From Acorus gramineus (Eukaryota > Streptophyta > Magnoliopsida > Acorales > Acoraceae), in NCBI GenBank assembly GCA_030737835.1, contig CM060850.1, positions 25,720,296 to 25,784,295 of the forward strand: a stretch of DNA of 64,000 nt, read 5' to 3'. A model generated the notes under the pieces. It did no database searches and was not told where the DNA came from. It worked only from the letters and a program-made list of their open reading frames with translations. Positions 13,241 through 25,784 of this stretch are shown here, piece after piece. Each line of letters starts with the position of its first letter. Position 1 is the first letter of the stretch. Position numbers and translations under genes: made by a program.

Positions 13241-14151
13241 AAAATTATCAAAATGTCATTATTTATTTTATTTTTTTGTCTCCATTTTCCACTACCCAGT
13301 TCGACAGCGTTCAGTCGAAGTTTTCTTTACTGGGACGACAGAGGTCCGTCGTTTTGTCCGAATAAGTGTCAACAGAGGCCCAGTTGAAGTATGTTTCACT
13401 AGGACAACAGAGATCTGTCGATCTGTTTGAGCAGGTGTCGACATGGATGTGTCAAACCCTTCAAAACAACAACTCTCTTCTAAGAATCAATCACTTGTAC
13501 AATCATTTAAGTCATTACGAAAAACAAAAATGTCATTTAAGTCATTTAAGTCTTTTTCAAAAATCATTCACATATATATTTATTTAAGTATAAGAAACAA
13601 AAATATCAAACAAAAAGTTATTTGAACCAAATAAACAGTAAACATTTCATATGGACAAGAAACATTATTTTATTTTCTAAACAAGTGGAGGCTCATGTCG
13701 AAAGTATATGAAATGTTTTTTGATACTCCACTTGTGTATATGGAATGCTTAATGTTTATTTTATTTGTATGATTGTTTGTTTTTTCATTTTTACATCTTG
13801 TATTTAAATGACAAAATATGTGAATAATTTTCGGAAGAACTTAAATGACTTAAATGAAATTTTTGTTTTTTTGTAAAAACTTAAATGACTGTATAAGTAA
13901 TTTATTTTTAGAAGATATGTATTGTTTTAAAGGGATCGACACATCCCTGTCGACACTTACTCAGACAGATCGATGGACCTCTGTCATCTCTGTGAAACAG
14001 ATTTTGACTGGGTCCATATCGATACTTATTTAGATAGTTCGACGGACTTCTGTCGTTTCAATGAAGAAGATTTCAATTAGGCGTTATTGAACTTGATAGT
14101 GGTAAAAGGAAACAAAAAAAATAAAATAAATAATAGCATTTTGATAATTTT
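13241..14151. repeat. Fold-back (long inverted repeat) element
   Basis: About 910 bp made of two inverted arms of roughly 400 bp (left from 13241, right ending at 14151) around a centre near 13690. The outer ends are AAAATTATCAAAATG and its complement. The arms share blocks such as GACAGAGGTCC and TCATTTAAGTCATTTAAGT. There is no transposase frame, and target duplications are not clear. It is most like a non-autonomous fold-back or Mutator-type element. Confidence 0.8.
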
Positions 14152-14170
14152 GGGTAGTGAAAAAAATTAA

Positions 14171-14513
14171 GGCCCTGTTTGGTTGCGCGTTGGAGCGCGC
14201 TTTTACTTTTTAAAAAGCTGAAAAGCTAAAAGCGTACAGCCAAACGGGACAGCTTTTTACAGAATCAAAAGCTAGATTCTTTTTAATTTTTTCCTCGAAA
14301 TCTGTGTTTTAAAAAGCTCAGAAACAACGCTTTTTGGTCAGAATCGATTTTTTGAATTGAAAAGCAACTTTCTATGTCAAACATTAAACTCCTTTCAAAT
14401 ATTGATTCCTGATTTAAAAAAAAACATCTTAAAAAAGTCAAAGTCTAAAATCATCTTAAAAAACAGCTTTATTCTAAAAGCTACTTTTCAATGTGTGTTT
14501 CCAAACGGACCCT
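14171..14513. mobile_element. MITE with GGCCCTGTTTGG-type termini
   Basis: The left end GGCCCTGTTTGG mirrors the right end CCAAACGGACCC, and AAAGCT/AGCTTT words are common inside. The length of about 340 bp and the end sequence match common plant non-autonomous DNA transposons (Harbinger or hAT). No convincing target duplication was found. Confidence 0.55.
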
Positions 14514-14665
14514 GAGTCGGGCAGTGGGAATAGCTTTGCCCTTCTATATCATCTAAAAAATTCTATTTAATGTTAGAAAATCAAAACCGACGACCGCTCT
14601 TATAATCCCGGGAAGGACGCGTTTCGGATGCACGCGAAACAAAACCCAAAACAAAAAGAAGAGAG

Positions 14666-14674
14666 AAACCCTAG
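14666..14674 (+). promoter_or_regulatory. Telo-box-like motif in the SEC11 leader
   Basis: AAACCCTAG lies 67 bp before the SEC11 start codon. This motif is frequent in promoters and leaders of plant housekeeping genes. Confidence 0.4.
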
Positions 14675-14740
14675 ACAGTTCTCGTAATCTCGTTCAAGCC
14701 AATCCTCCCCTTGAAGAGGAGACACACAAAAAAGGAAAAA

Positions 14741-17700
14741 ATGAGGTTCATCGTGGAGATCCTGAATTCCATCAGATCTCTTAATGTCAGGCAGCTCCTC
14801 TCTCAGGCAATCACCGTAGGTTCGCATTTTTTTTGTTTTGTTTTTCATTTGATCTTCTATAATCCGTTTTGATTCGCGCAATTCTCTGTTATTTCTTGGT
14901 CAGGTTTGATCATGAGCACGGCATTGATGATATGGAAGGGACTTGTATGCGTATCCGGTAGCGATTCGCCCGCCGTGGTCGTTCTTTCCGAAAGCATGGA
15001 ACCTGGATTTCAGAGGGTGAAGATTGGTTTTGTTTCTTGTGTTCATGTTTGATCTGACGCGTAAAATGTTTGATTTGTTTTGATGTATCGACTGTTGGAA
15101 TCTTGATGATATGTGTTATCCATTGTTTTCGATATGAAAGTTCCAATCAACATTAAAAAAAAAAAACAAGAGGGAGCTTGACAAACATTTTTTGTTTGGA
15201 TATGCGACTTCTCATGGTCGTCATTTATCACAATGAAACATGTTATGTATAGCAAGCTTTTGTGCATTTCATATCAGATTGTGATACAGAGGAGGCAAGA
15301 GGGGTTTACGTGTTCTTCTTTATTGTCATGTATTACTAATGGAAAATGATATGTCCAAACTTGTTTTCTTTTTCTTTTTTAAAAAATAAAATATAAAAAA
15401 TGTACACTTGCCCATTGAAGTATATACTATTATAAAAAGTGAAGTATAAGATACATTAATGTATTTTTCTTTCAAAAAACGAAAAAAAATTTAATTTTCA
15501 TACACTGCAATAGTGCAGTGTATGTTGCATTATCTCAAATTCGCAATGTATAGGCGACCAGGAGACTTCTTCTGGATTGCAAACAGGGCTATAAAAGGAC
15601 AAGTGTATCAACGCTCATTACTAATGAATGGGCGAATGAAATGGTACCTTGTAACTGGTGTTATCTCTGCTTTTTGTTTATGGTATTCATAACATTTGAT
15701 AATACTGGTCAACCAAGTTCTGCCTAACTTCAGTCCCTCTATGCCATCATTGTTCATAAAGCATGCACGACATTCACATGCATGCATTAGTCTAAACTGG
15801 CAGTTTTGTTCAGTGATGGTGAGATTACATCCTTGTCAATGTCAGATTGGAAAGCAAGCTTATTGTAAATGTTTCAAGCTACAATGTATAACCATCTCAA
15901 CAAGGCTGGTGAATGATGGATATAAAATGAGAACCATTATTTTTATTTTTGTTTACTCAATCAACATTTTTTTCTTTTTTTATTATTTGTAATTGACATT
16001 TTTTTATATATATATAAATTTTGTGGTTCCATATTTGATTTTCATACATAAACTATTGCAGGGCGATATGTTGTTCTTGCGTATGACTAAAGAACCTATT
16101 CGCGCTGGAGAAATTGTTGTATATAATGTAGATGTATGTATTCCTTTTATGTTTTTAATATACTGCCTCATTCTAGTCTGACATATTTTTTTTATATCTA
16201 AGTGTAAGTTTTCAAGACTGTCCATGCATTTTCTTGGATTTTTCCTTAACTTATGTTAAGGAAGTTTAGTGGCTGCTCATGTTCAAGGTTTTTTGGGCAT
16301 TGAAAGTAGATATTTTTTTTTTAATTTGGCTATAACCATGCAAGTGAGAAGGTTGATACAATGGGGATTTTGATATCTTTTTCTTTTGATGAGTTTTACA
16401 ACTTTTGAAGCATAGATGATATGTGGATTTCATTCTCTAATTATTTGTTGGAACTAAAATAACATCATTCTAGCTTCAGTCATTTTTTAATTCAAAGATA
16501 CTCACATATGAGGTTAAGCACAATTGAACATCTAAAGAGTTAGTAATGTGTATAGTTTCTTGTAGTGCAGTTAATGGTATCTCTCCATCTTTTTATCTTT
16601 TGAGTTGATCATTAGACCTATAATGTATGATCATAGTCCATATAAAACATGGAAAAACCCATATAAGTCCCTATTAAAATTGAGACTGACGTACGAGTCC
16701 CTGAAAACTTAGAAAAACCCAATTATCATCCCTGAGTTAAATTTCTATTCAAACTTAATGGAATATTCCCAGAATATTCCATCACATATATTTGTGTAGA
16801 CATTGAAGTCCTTATAAACAGTCATAAAGACAAATTAGTCCCTCCAAAAGATAAAATTGTCCTTCAAAGACTTTTACATTAAATTGTGTATACATTGCAG
16901 TCCCTATAAACAATCATAAAGACAAATTAGTCCCTGCAAAAGACAAAATTACCCCTGAAAGATTTTTACATTTAATTGGATAGACATTACAATCCTTATA
17001 AATAATCGTAAAGACAAAATGATCCCTGTAAAAGACAAAAATGCCCCTGAAGAATGCATTCTACCGGTTAAAATATTGTTTTTACATCCAAATTGTGATC
17101 TTCAGGTGGAGTCTGATTGATGTAATAGATGAAAAAATAAATAAAAAAATTATATTATTTGTCTTTATGATTGTTTATAAGGACTGCAATGTCTACACAA
17201 TTAAATGTAAAAATTCTTCAGGGGTATTTTTGTCTTTTACAAGGATCAATTTGTCTTTACGATTGTTTATAAATATTGTAATGTCTATTAAATTAAATGT
17301 AAAAGTCTTTTAGGGGCAATTTTGTCTTTTGCGGAGACTAATTTGTCTTTATAATTATTTATAGGGACTGCAATGTGTACACAATTTAATGTAAAAGTCT
17401 TTTAGGGACAATTTTGTCTTTTGCAGGGACTAATTTGTCTTTATGACTGTTTATAAGGACTTCAATGTCTACACACAATTATATGTGATGGAATATTCTG
17501 GGAATATTCCGTTAAGTTTGGATGGAAATTTAACTCAGGGATGATAATTGGGTTTTTCTGAGTTTTCAGGGACTCGTACGTCTGTCCTAATTTTAATAGG
17601 GACTTATATGGGTTTTTCCATGTTTGTAGGACTTAGATGTCTTTAACCCAAAACTTTTATATCTGGTATTAGATTCTTAGTGGTATGCTTCCCCTCTATT

Positions 17701-20700
17701 CCAATGCAGATTTTCTGATAATTATTGTTTCATACATTGGCGTAGTTTGCTCTCTTCCAAATTCAAATAACGGAAGGCTGTACTTTTTTGAAGAACGATG
17801 TACAAGAAAAAAATGAGAATAGAGATCCCTTATAGCCCAGCGAATTAAACAAAAATGAATGATCATGTATAAATATATTGTTTGATATAGATTCTTTTGG
17901 TAATGTGTTTTATGCAAAAATGTAATAATTAGGTTACATTGTAATGAACATGGATATTGAATAAGTAGATCTTAGTAAAGCTGTAGTTTAAAAATCACAT
18001 TTAAACGGAAAAATTTCGAGAAGTGTACGGTGTCTTCATTTTATAGGAATTTAGGAACCAAGGGCACAGTAGTTACTCTTCTGCAATTGCGAGTGAGGGG
18101 GCAGATGAAAGTCTTGAAGAGAAGGAAAATTCAGATTCTAAATCTATCTAAAAATTGGTGGCCTGGATTATGAGGAAATTGTATGAGTATTGTATACTTA
18201 CCAGGGGAGTATACTTTCTCCATCTCTGGTGTCTTTCTATTTTTGGCATGGGAAGGATGTTCATGTTATTTGCAACACAATGTTACATCAAAAAAAAAAG
18301 AAGAAGGTTTGGGAGGGGATGGGACTCCATCATCCCAATTCTGAAACATGTGATTGGAAGTTGCAGATTGAGCTAAATTGTATGCTGCCACTTTGTCATC
18401 TCTAGAAATAAATACAATAGAACGATTGGGAATGGCTTTGACAATAGAATGACAGTTTTCAATGATGATTCTAATCCACCATGAGAATGAATCTAAGTTG
18501 TTCAAAAGTTGATGATTCTCTTGCACATGATCTTCCATGATAGTTAGAGACTGGTCTCTCATAATCTCCAAATTCAACAAAATAATCCATTCCATTGGCT
18601 TCTCCTGGTCGCCTAGATCTATCTTGACAGCTCAGCATCCTATAATCCTTCTGGTGGTGTTCCACATGATTATAGCAGCCACCAGAGCCTTTGACCTAAT
18701 ACTATAACAACATTGATTTTCAAGGTTTCTAGGAGAAAATCATTGAGGAGGGTCATTGTGAGGAGGTGAGTGGTTGGACAGATGTAGGTGGGCCTCCAAA
18801 TAACCATATTGGAGAAATGACTAGTTTCCTTCACACTGTGCATCTTTAGTGTTATGCATCACTTGAATAGTCAGACAACTACATCATTAAGATTACATCT
18901 TTGATTGGACTGTTTTGAATCATTCCATGAAGATGTTCAAAATGTAACATCAATTAATTTTTACTACCTGTTTTCTTAACAAGCTTGTGTATATGTTCTT
19001 ATATTTTTCTTCTTGCTCCTCTCTTTTTTTCACTTTTGTGCCAGTTCATGTTTCATACATTCTGAAATTTTAGTTGGATGTGTTGCACTCATCTAAGTTT
19101 TGCCTGTTCTTTTTCAAATTTTTGAAATTTTTTCCTAAAAGTAGTAGCGTTACTGATGCTTCATATTATCTTGCCTTTATTGGTCTTTCAGGGACGTCCC
19201 ATTCCAATTGTCCATCGGGTGATTAAGGTTAGTGATTTTTTGGGCTACCTTTTACTGCGATTTTGGTATAAATCTAGTAAAATAATTTAGGCTGTTGTTT
19301 CTTTTAGGCTTCATATCCATTAAATATTCAGATGGTCACTTTCTTAGTTCTGAGGATTGATTATTCTGTGCATCTTGGCTTCAGAATACATACTCAGCTC
19401 AAGCATGACATGACTATTTTCATGATTTGGGGAACAATAATTTCTTCTCCTGTTTTCTTGTCAAATATTCAAATGCTCTTAGATTTGAAGCTTGACCATG
19501 TATAAACATACACTAGGATTTGCAGTTGTGTTTAGACTCTTATACCTCTTCTTCTGGCAGCCAATTCCACAAGTCTTGGGGACCACTCCAATAATTTTAA
19601 TTGTGTAGTTATCTCCCTTCCTTTTTAAATTTGAACTCTTTGTTTTAAAAGCCTAAGGATCCTTTTGCACAGTTTTATTTAGCTCTCCATGTTTAAGCTA
19701 ATGATGTAGATGTTTCTGCTTTCTTTTTTCCCTCGCAATTGACAATAGTTCATAAAATGTTAGTTACATTTTGAAAACTGGGAGGCCAATATCTTGGCGA
19801 TTTCTGGTGACATGGGCATACATAAATGCCACTCTAAATATGAGTAGCATATGTTGATGTTGATTTGGATCTAAACAGATGTACCAAACAAAATTGTCCT
19901 GCTCTTTTTTGTGCTTCTCGAAATGGAAATTAGATGTTTATAACCTTTTCTCCAAATTCTGACTGTGATGCAGATTCATGAACATCGAGACACAGGAGAG
20001 GTTGATGTGCTCACTAAAGGTAATTTACTCTTGGAATCATTATATTTTTTTTACTGTTGTTCATGTATGAGCATCAATCTCTTATTTTGAGGGTGCATGT
20101 ATAACCGTACTACCGTAGATGTTGAATGTTTAATGTTCTTTTTTTTTATGTCAACATATCTGAATTATCGAACTCTGATGTTAGTACTTAACGGAAACAG
20201 CTATTATATGGTTTTAACTGCTACCAGAGGCCCTTGGTGGCATAAAGGTTGCAATGTACCATTCCTACAGATCTTAACAATGATGACTTTGAGCATAACA
20301 AATGTGTCAGGCATCCTTGTGACTAATAGAAGGAAATGGAATAGATGGATGAATATTTTTTTCCTGTAACACAGCTTAACCTAATCAGTTAGTCAAATAT
20401 TTGCCTCTAGAGTGTTATGTGATACCCCAGGTAATAATGAGGGTTGTCGTAGGCTAGATAGCTAGAAGTTGGTTCATTGGAAGAAACTCACTGGTAATAG
20501 TCACTCACCTCTAAATCAATGGAGATTTTGATTGGGGTTTTTGGATGTGGTTTAAGAATTTTATGCAATGAAAGCCATAAATGACATCTGTGTGGCATTT
20601 GGTTTTGAGTAATGAACTTGAAAGGAAGCATGTGTATATGTTGCGATCCACCTTCACAAATTTACTCTGTGTAATCTCTTCATTCCATTTACATTTCAGG

Positions 20701-21516
20701 AGATAATAATTTGGTGGATGACAGGTCATTGTATGCTCACAGACAGCTCTGGCTCCACCGGCATCATATTGTGGGCAGGGCTGTTGGGTAAGAATTCGAA
20801 CCTTTCCTCATTATTATTTTTAATGGATAGATGTTGGGTCCTATCTGCTGCCTGACATTCTTATCCTATACATGACCAAATGTGTTGCGTGTGTCTGCAG
20901 ATTTTTACCATATGTTGGCTGGGTGACCCTCATCATGTCCGAAATGCCAGTAATCAAGGTTTTTGTTCTTCCATACAATGCCCGGTGGTTGATATTATGG
21001 AAAGAAGAAAGCATTTCATAAACATATTTGCATAAAAATTTATTCTCCTCTTTTTCAAAAATTTAGTACTACATTTATTTTTCCCATTTAACAACCCTCA
21101 TATAAAATAAACTTCCTCAAGTTTCCCTTGAGAGAAATGATATGATTTCACACACAGGTTTACTATGGATTCACATAGTTCAAGATTTTTTCTTGCATGA
21201 TCATTTTACAGTGATTCTGCTTTTAGTCTCTTTATTAGCAACTCTGCCATTTGCCTTGGCCACTAGAGAGGCAAGCCTCCCAAGAATTTAGAGGTTTCAT
21301 GTTCTTCTAAATGATATACAACTGACTTGAGAAATATTGAGATACCATCTAGTGGGATTTTTTTCAAGATACCCTTCATTGTTTATCATTTGGACTGCTC
21401 CTGACATACAATCTTGTTGCATGAAACCTGCACAACTAAATTCTGATATAAATTACTTGATATTGCAGTATTTGGTCATTGGCGCTTTAGGGTTGTTTGT
21501 CATGGCAAAGGATTGA
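14741..21516 (+). CDS. SEC11: Signal peptidase complex catalytic subunit SEC11
   Basis: ER membrane serine protease (S26 family) that removes signal peptides from nascent secretory proteins. Eight exons: 14741-14819, 14904-15016, 16062-16133, 19192-19227, 19974-20019, 20700-20787, 20901-20958 and 21469-21516. Together they give 540 nt, or 179 residues, the normal family length. All splice sites are GT-AG and phases match. One hydrophobic segment (about residues 23-43) is followed by [12 protein letters not shown] with the nucleophile Ser57. IPIVHRVIK holds His96, and KGDNN...DDRSLYA holds Asp117/Asp122. The C-terminal hydrophobic stretch is [15 protein letters not shown]. The start is the ATG at 14741 ([20 protein letters not shown]), aligned with the usual N-terminus. 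Glu56 replaces the Gly often found before the catalytic Ser-Met. Intron 3 (3.06 kb) holds transposon sequence. Confidence 0.96.
16645..17625. repeat. Long inverted-repeat (fold-back) element in SEC11 intron 3
   Basis: About 980 bp. The left arm (16645 to about 17055) reappears in reverse complement as the right arm (about 17200-17625). The ends are AACATGGAAAAACCCATATA and its complement. Inside each arm is an array of about three 92-bp units (repeat starts near 16800, 16892 and 16984) with words like AAAGACAAATTAGTCCCTG. No coding frame. Transcribed as part of the SEC11 pre-mRNA it would form a very long hairpin. Confidence 0.9.
18266..18668 (-). pseudogene. LINE-type RNase H-like domain fragment
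   Basis: The minus-strand frame at 18595-18266 reads like the C-terminal RNase H-like (RVT_3) domain of plant LINE or RT-like proteins, with segments [20 protein letters not shown] and [19 protein letters not shown] and a WDDGVPSPP ending. The domain seems to continue upstream to about 18668 in another frame, so it is a broken, captured piece. It sits antisense inside SEC11 intron 3. Confidence 0.5.
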
Positions 21517-23300
21517 ATAGCCTCCAAGTATGAGCTGCGGGTGACTGATTCTACACTGATTTCCTGACAGGCATACACTGTGAGCACACATTATTTTCTT
21601 ACTATAGTAACATTGAAAGCAAATGACAGATATTGAGAAGGACTAGGTTCATCATTTCACAAAACATTTTGACCTGGTTTTGTTCCCTTGTTATTTTGAG
21701 ATGCTTATACATGACAAAACCTATACAATATATAAATAATAGGCTCACTTTGAAGTAATTATGCGATCCATTATTCTTCTTTACACAAATTGGATTCCTT
21801 GGCTGAACATGAATATTTGTCAGTGTATTACTATATAAAATATATTTGTTCACACGTGTGGATGCGACTCCACAAGAAGATGTGTGAGTAATTGTCGCGC
21901 TTGATCTATTGAGGTGATGGTGGACCGAGATAGCTAAGAGACTGGAGAATCTAAAAAGGCCCATAAATGGGGAGGGTGTGGTGAGCTCCTGCACAACGAA
22001 TTTAGGTTGCATTTGATAGCGGGATTGCAATTGATTTTATGTAAACGCTGAGTTTAAAACTGATTTTGTAGGAAGCTGTCTCTTTTTAGTTTTCTTCAAT
22101 CGCAGTTTTTGAACAATATTTACTTGAAATCTGTTTGCAAGAAGCTGTGATTGTAAAATTATTTGGTTGTATGATTACAGAATCAGTTTCTTACAAACGT
22201 AAAAGTTGTCCAATCGTAGAACTAAACGTTGCCTTAGTCTCTTATCCTGACAGGTATAGTCAGGTAGTTAGGTGCTCTTTCAATGCACATTCCAATCAAA
22301 TGGCATGCATCTTAAGGTTGCAGAGGATGTGTGCTACTGCACTATGGGTGAATACCCCACAAGCTCATGTAGCGGATCGGTCCGGGCTTGCACGGGGCTT
22401 GGCATCAAGCCCAAAACCAGTCCTAGGCCTGCCTGTACTCCGGGCCAGGCTTAAAGTCCGGACAGGGCTGTGGCTCAGGTTATTTTTTACTATATTTTAT
22501 ATTTTTATGTCTTTTTTATTTAGTTTAACCTAAAACATATTATGAAAAAATGAATAGAAGAGTTGAGTAACTTGAGTTGGAAGAAAAAAATGTTGAACGA
22601 ATAAAAATTATTTGAATCAAATATTGATGTAAACATTATAATTTACAAGTTTGCATCAAGAAATGTTTTAATATTCAAAGTAAAAATATTTGAATAAAAC
22701 ATTACAATAAATAAACATTAATTTATGGGTGATAATTGTATCGCAAGAACGACACTATATTTCAAAAAAAAAAAAAAAAAAAAAAAAAAGAATTGTTGGG
22801 TCCTAGATCCTAGCTAGGCCCGGCTTTTCCAGCCGGGCTGGATCTGGGCCGGGTCCAGGCTCGCTGGCCAACCCTAAGATCATGTGTACGCCACGTGACA
22901 ATGATTTCAAAAGATTGTGGGACTATGGACTGTTCCTCTCTCCACACTATCTATATTTTGAATTTGATTAATATAGTTAAATCAGATAAAGAGTGCTCCG
23001 TTTATAACGTTTATAACAATATCTTGATAAAATTCTATATTTTCAGTGGTGTGGATTAGGGTTCAATTCTGTCGGTATTGATTCGATTGGCTACCAATTC
23101 CTATTAAACCAAGGTATTATTACCCCCAACCCAAATTTGAACCAAACTATTAAACCCATACACTGAATAGAATTTGTTTAGTCAATGTAAAAGCAAACCA
23201 AATCGATTTTATAAATTAAGTTTATTTGATCTCATTAGAAATAATAATTCAAACAGCATATCATCACAAATAATTTTATTTAAAATGAAATATATATAAC
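21517..23300. other. SEC11 3' flank and repeat-rich spacer
   Basis: The 3'-untranslated region is followed by AT-rich DNA. A possible small MITE lies at about 22007-22240 (AGGTTGCATTTGA versus AAACGTTGCCTTA, TTA at both edges). A GC-rich GGGCTTGG/GGCCCGGC-type hAT-like remnant at about 22370-22875 contains a 25-A run (22765-22789). No exon is supported. Confidence 0.4.
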
Positions 23301-25170
23301 ATCTTGTGCTATCACAAGCTGTATTATCAGCGTTACCAGTGTTCTTCTTCTCCATCTTCCGGGCTCCCCGAGGTGTCATAGGGCGCATGGAGACGATACT
23401 ACGTAAGTTTTTCTGGAGAGGTGCGTCACTAGCTTCGCATACCCCCTACCCAGTGAAATGGGAGATGGTGTGCTTACGCAAAAACAAAGGAGGACCGGGG
23501 ATCGTGAGTCTCGATCTCATGAACAAGGCTCTTCTCGGAAAATGCTACTGGAGGTGGGTCTCTCGACCACAAGCGCCGTGGGCGTAGGTCATTCGCGAGT
23601 GGCATGACTTACTGAACCGTTCGGTGGGTGTATTCCCAAGGCCTTCAGGACAATCCTCCCATCTATGCAATGGCTTGTTTGAAACATGGCAAGAGTGCGC
23701 AGGCGAATTCACATGGCTGCTAGGGGTTGGCGCTTCAATAAGCTTCTGGAAGGACAGGTGGTGCGGGGACCGGGAGCTCAAAGACCTTTACTCACGATTA
23801 CACAACAAAGCCACAAGAACGAGAGGCTGTGTGAAAGATTTCTGGCGTGATGACACAACAAATGGGTCGTGGGACACTTGCATGCAAAGAGGACTGAGAG
23901 GGGCGGAAATTGATGAGTTTGCTACACTGCCGACTGCAATCGAATCTCTGAGGCCGCTGCGAGCTGCACGCGACAAGGTGGTATGGGCACGGGATCACAA
24001 TCTGGGTTACACAGTCCACGACGGGTATGATTGGTGGGCACGCAACTTAGCGACGGATGAGACTAAAGAACGACGGGCGAGATGGATATGGAAAGCTAAG
24101 ATCCCTCCAAAAATGAAATGTTTCTTATGGCTTCTTTTACAGAAAAGGCTTGTTACGAAGACTTATCATGCAAAATGGAGGCCCCTAGCTAGGGGTGGTA
24201 AATGAGTTGAACGATCCGAGCTTTGACCTGCTCAGGCTTGGCTCATGGCTCGGCTCGGGAACGAGCTTCATTTTGTGTTTAAGCTTGGCTCGTTGGGCTC
24301 GTGAAAAGCTCGGTTGAAGCTCGGCTTGGCTTATTTGTTAAACAAGCGAAGCCGAAGCTCGAATCAAGGCTCGACTCGGGCTCGTTTAGCTAAAAAAAAT
24401 TTTTGTTTAGCATTTGAGAAGTCACATTTCACAAATCACAACACCTTATACATGTGAAAGTAACATAAGTTCGGGTTGGGGCTCAACTCGTTCACATTTT
24501 TTCTATTAAGTAAACGAGCTCGTCTAGGCTCGTTTATTAACCAAGCTTTAAAAATTGTTCAAGCTTGGCTCGTTTGTCTAATCGAACGAGCCTGAGCAAA
24601 CTTTAACAGAGCTGAGACAGAGTCGAGCCCGAGTTGCTCGGCTCGTTTACCAGCCCTACCCCTAGCTCTAACAATATGTGCTATTTGTGGAATGGAGTCG
24701 GAGTCCCTCGACCACTTGTTTTGCCAATGTGCAGGCACAACTAGGATTTGGTGTTGCCTTAAGATCATCACCAAGCAAAGATTTTATATACAGTCATTGA
24801 GTGACTTTTGGGAGATCTGGACGGGCAGAAACGGGAGGGACGAGCATGGACTATCCAAGAAGGTGGCCCTCTCTTTTTTCCCACCGGCGGTGTGGGCCAT
24901 TTGGCGCATTCGGAATGAAGTGGTATTTGAGGGTAGTACCTTCTATTTTGAGAACTTATGGGAGCTCATGCGGCAATGCATTCGGGATTGGGAGAAAGCT
25001 TTAGCAGGCGCACAAGGAATATATTTTGAAGAGGATGGATGGAGGGTGACTTGTAACGTTTGAGAGGTAGCGTGGGTGTAAGCATGGTAGAAACCTTTTC
25101 TATCAAAAGTTACACCAGGCCTCTCTTTGACCCAGCGAGGCTGGATGCGGATTCCCCTCCCTCCTACTTC
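23300..25170 (+). mobile_element. 5'-truncated L1-type LINE, interrupted by a hAT MITE
   Basis: The plus-strand frames encode the end of a plant LINE ORF2. It opens at LSQAVLSALPVFFFSIFRAP (23309), continues through FFWRGA...KWEMVCLRKNKGG, then a region with FTWLLGVGASISFWKDRWCG, and a zf-RVT zinc-binding region (WIWKAKIPPKMKCFLWLLLQ ... CAICGMESESLDHLFCQC). It ends at the TGA at 25061-25063. The RT catalytic core is missing, so the copy is 5'-truncated. One in-frame TAG (23587) interrupts the first part. The frame is split at 24190 by a 469-bp hAT element. No poly-A tail is seen. Confidence 0.85.
24190..24658. mobile_element. hAT-type MITE nested in the LINE
   Basis: 469 bp with terminal inverted repeats TAGGGGTGGTAAATGAG and CTCGTTTACCAGCCCTA. 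It is flanked by a perfect 8-bp duplication CCCCTAGC (24182-24189 and 24659-24666), the hAT hallmark. The interior is rich in GGCTCG/AAGCTCG words typical of plant non-autonomous hAT elements. The LINE reading frame resumes exactly across the duplication. Confidence 0.93.
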
Positions 25171-25316
25171 TTTTATCTTTACATTTTAGTTATTTAAATT
25201 TCTGTTTCCCCTTTTCACTTCGAACATTTTTATTACTGAAATAGAAATGACCACATTTTTATTTAAAAAACATCTAAAAAAGAGGACTATGAAGTGAACA
25301 ATGGTTATAGGAATTC

Positions 25317-25784
25317 TAGGGGTGCAACTTGGGTTGATTAAATCGAGTTCAAACCAGTTCAGACCTATTTTTAGGTTTGGATTGATATTTTTTTTTTTGG
25401 TTAGGTTATGAGTTGAATAATTAATAACCGATTTAATTCGGTTTGAGTTTAGTTTCATATTCCAAAAAACTGAATTAAACCGAACTCTAAATAGTTATCC
25501 ATATTATAATCACTGGTCACTACCCACTCTTCAAGCTCTCCATCCTGGTTGTTTTTGTTACCAATATAATGTTCACTTATCATTCATTAGATTTTTGTAT
25601 AAGTTTTATTTTAAAAGTATTTATTTGTTATGATATGTTTTTGGAATTTATATATTTTAGTGAGACCAAAAAGCCTATTTTCCAATTGGGTTCAGCTTTA
25701 TTCAGATTAACTAAACAAATTTGGTTCGGCTTGCTTTTGGGTTGGGTGTAATTATAATTCGATTTCAACCAAATTACATCTCTA
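25317..25784. mobile_element. Probable second hAT-type MITE
   Basis: The ends TAGGGGTGCAACTTGGGTT and CCAAATTACATCTCTA are imperfect inverted repeats of a family common in plants, and the interior has words such as AACCGATTTAATTCGG. Length is 468 bp. The flanking 8-mers do not match well, so the insertion is old or my edges are off by a few bases. Confidence 0.55.

Noticed and set aside
21602-22030. 142-codon minus-strand frame after SEC11
   Set aside because: No recognisable domain or splice context; overlaps AT-rich spacer and a MITE end.
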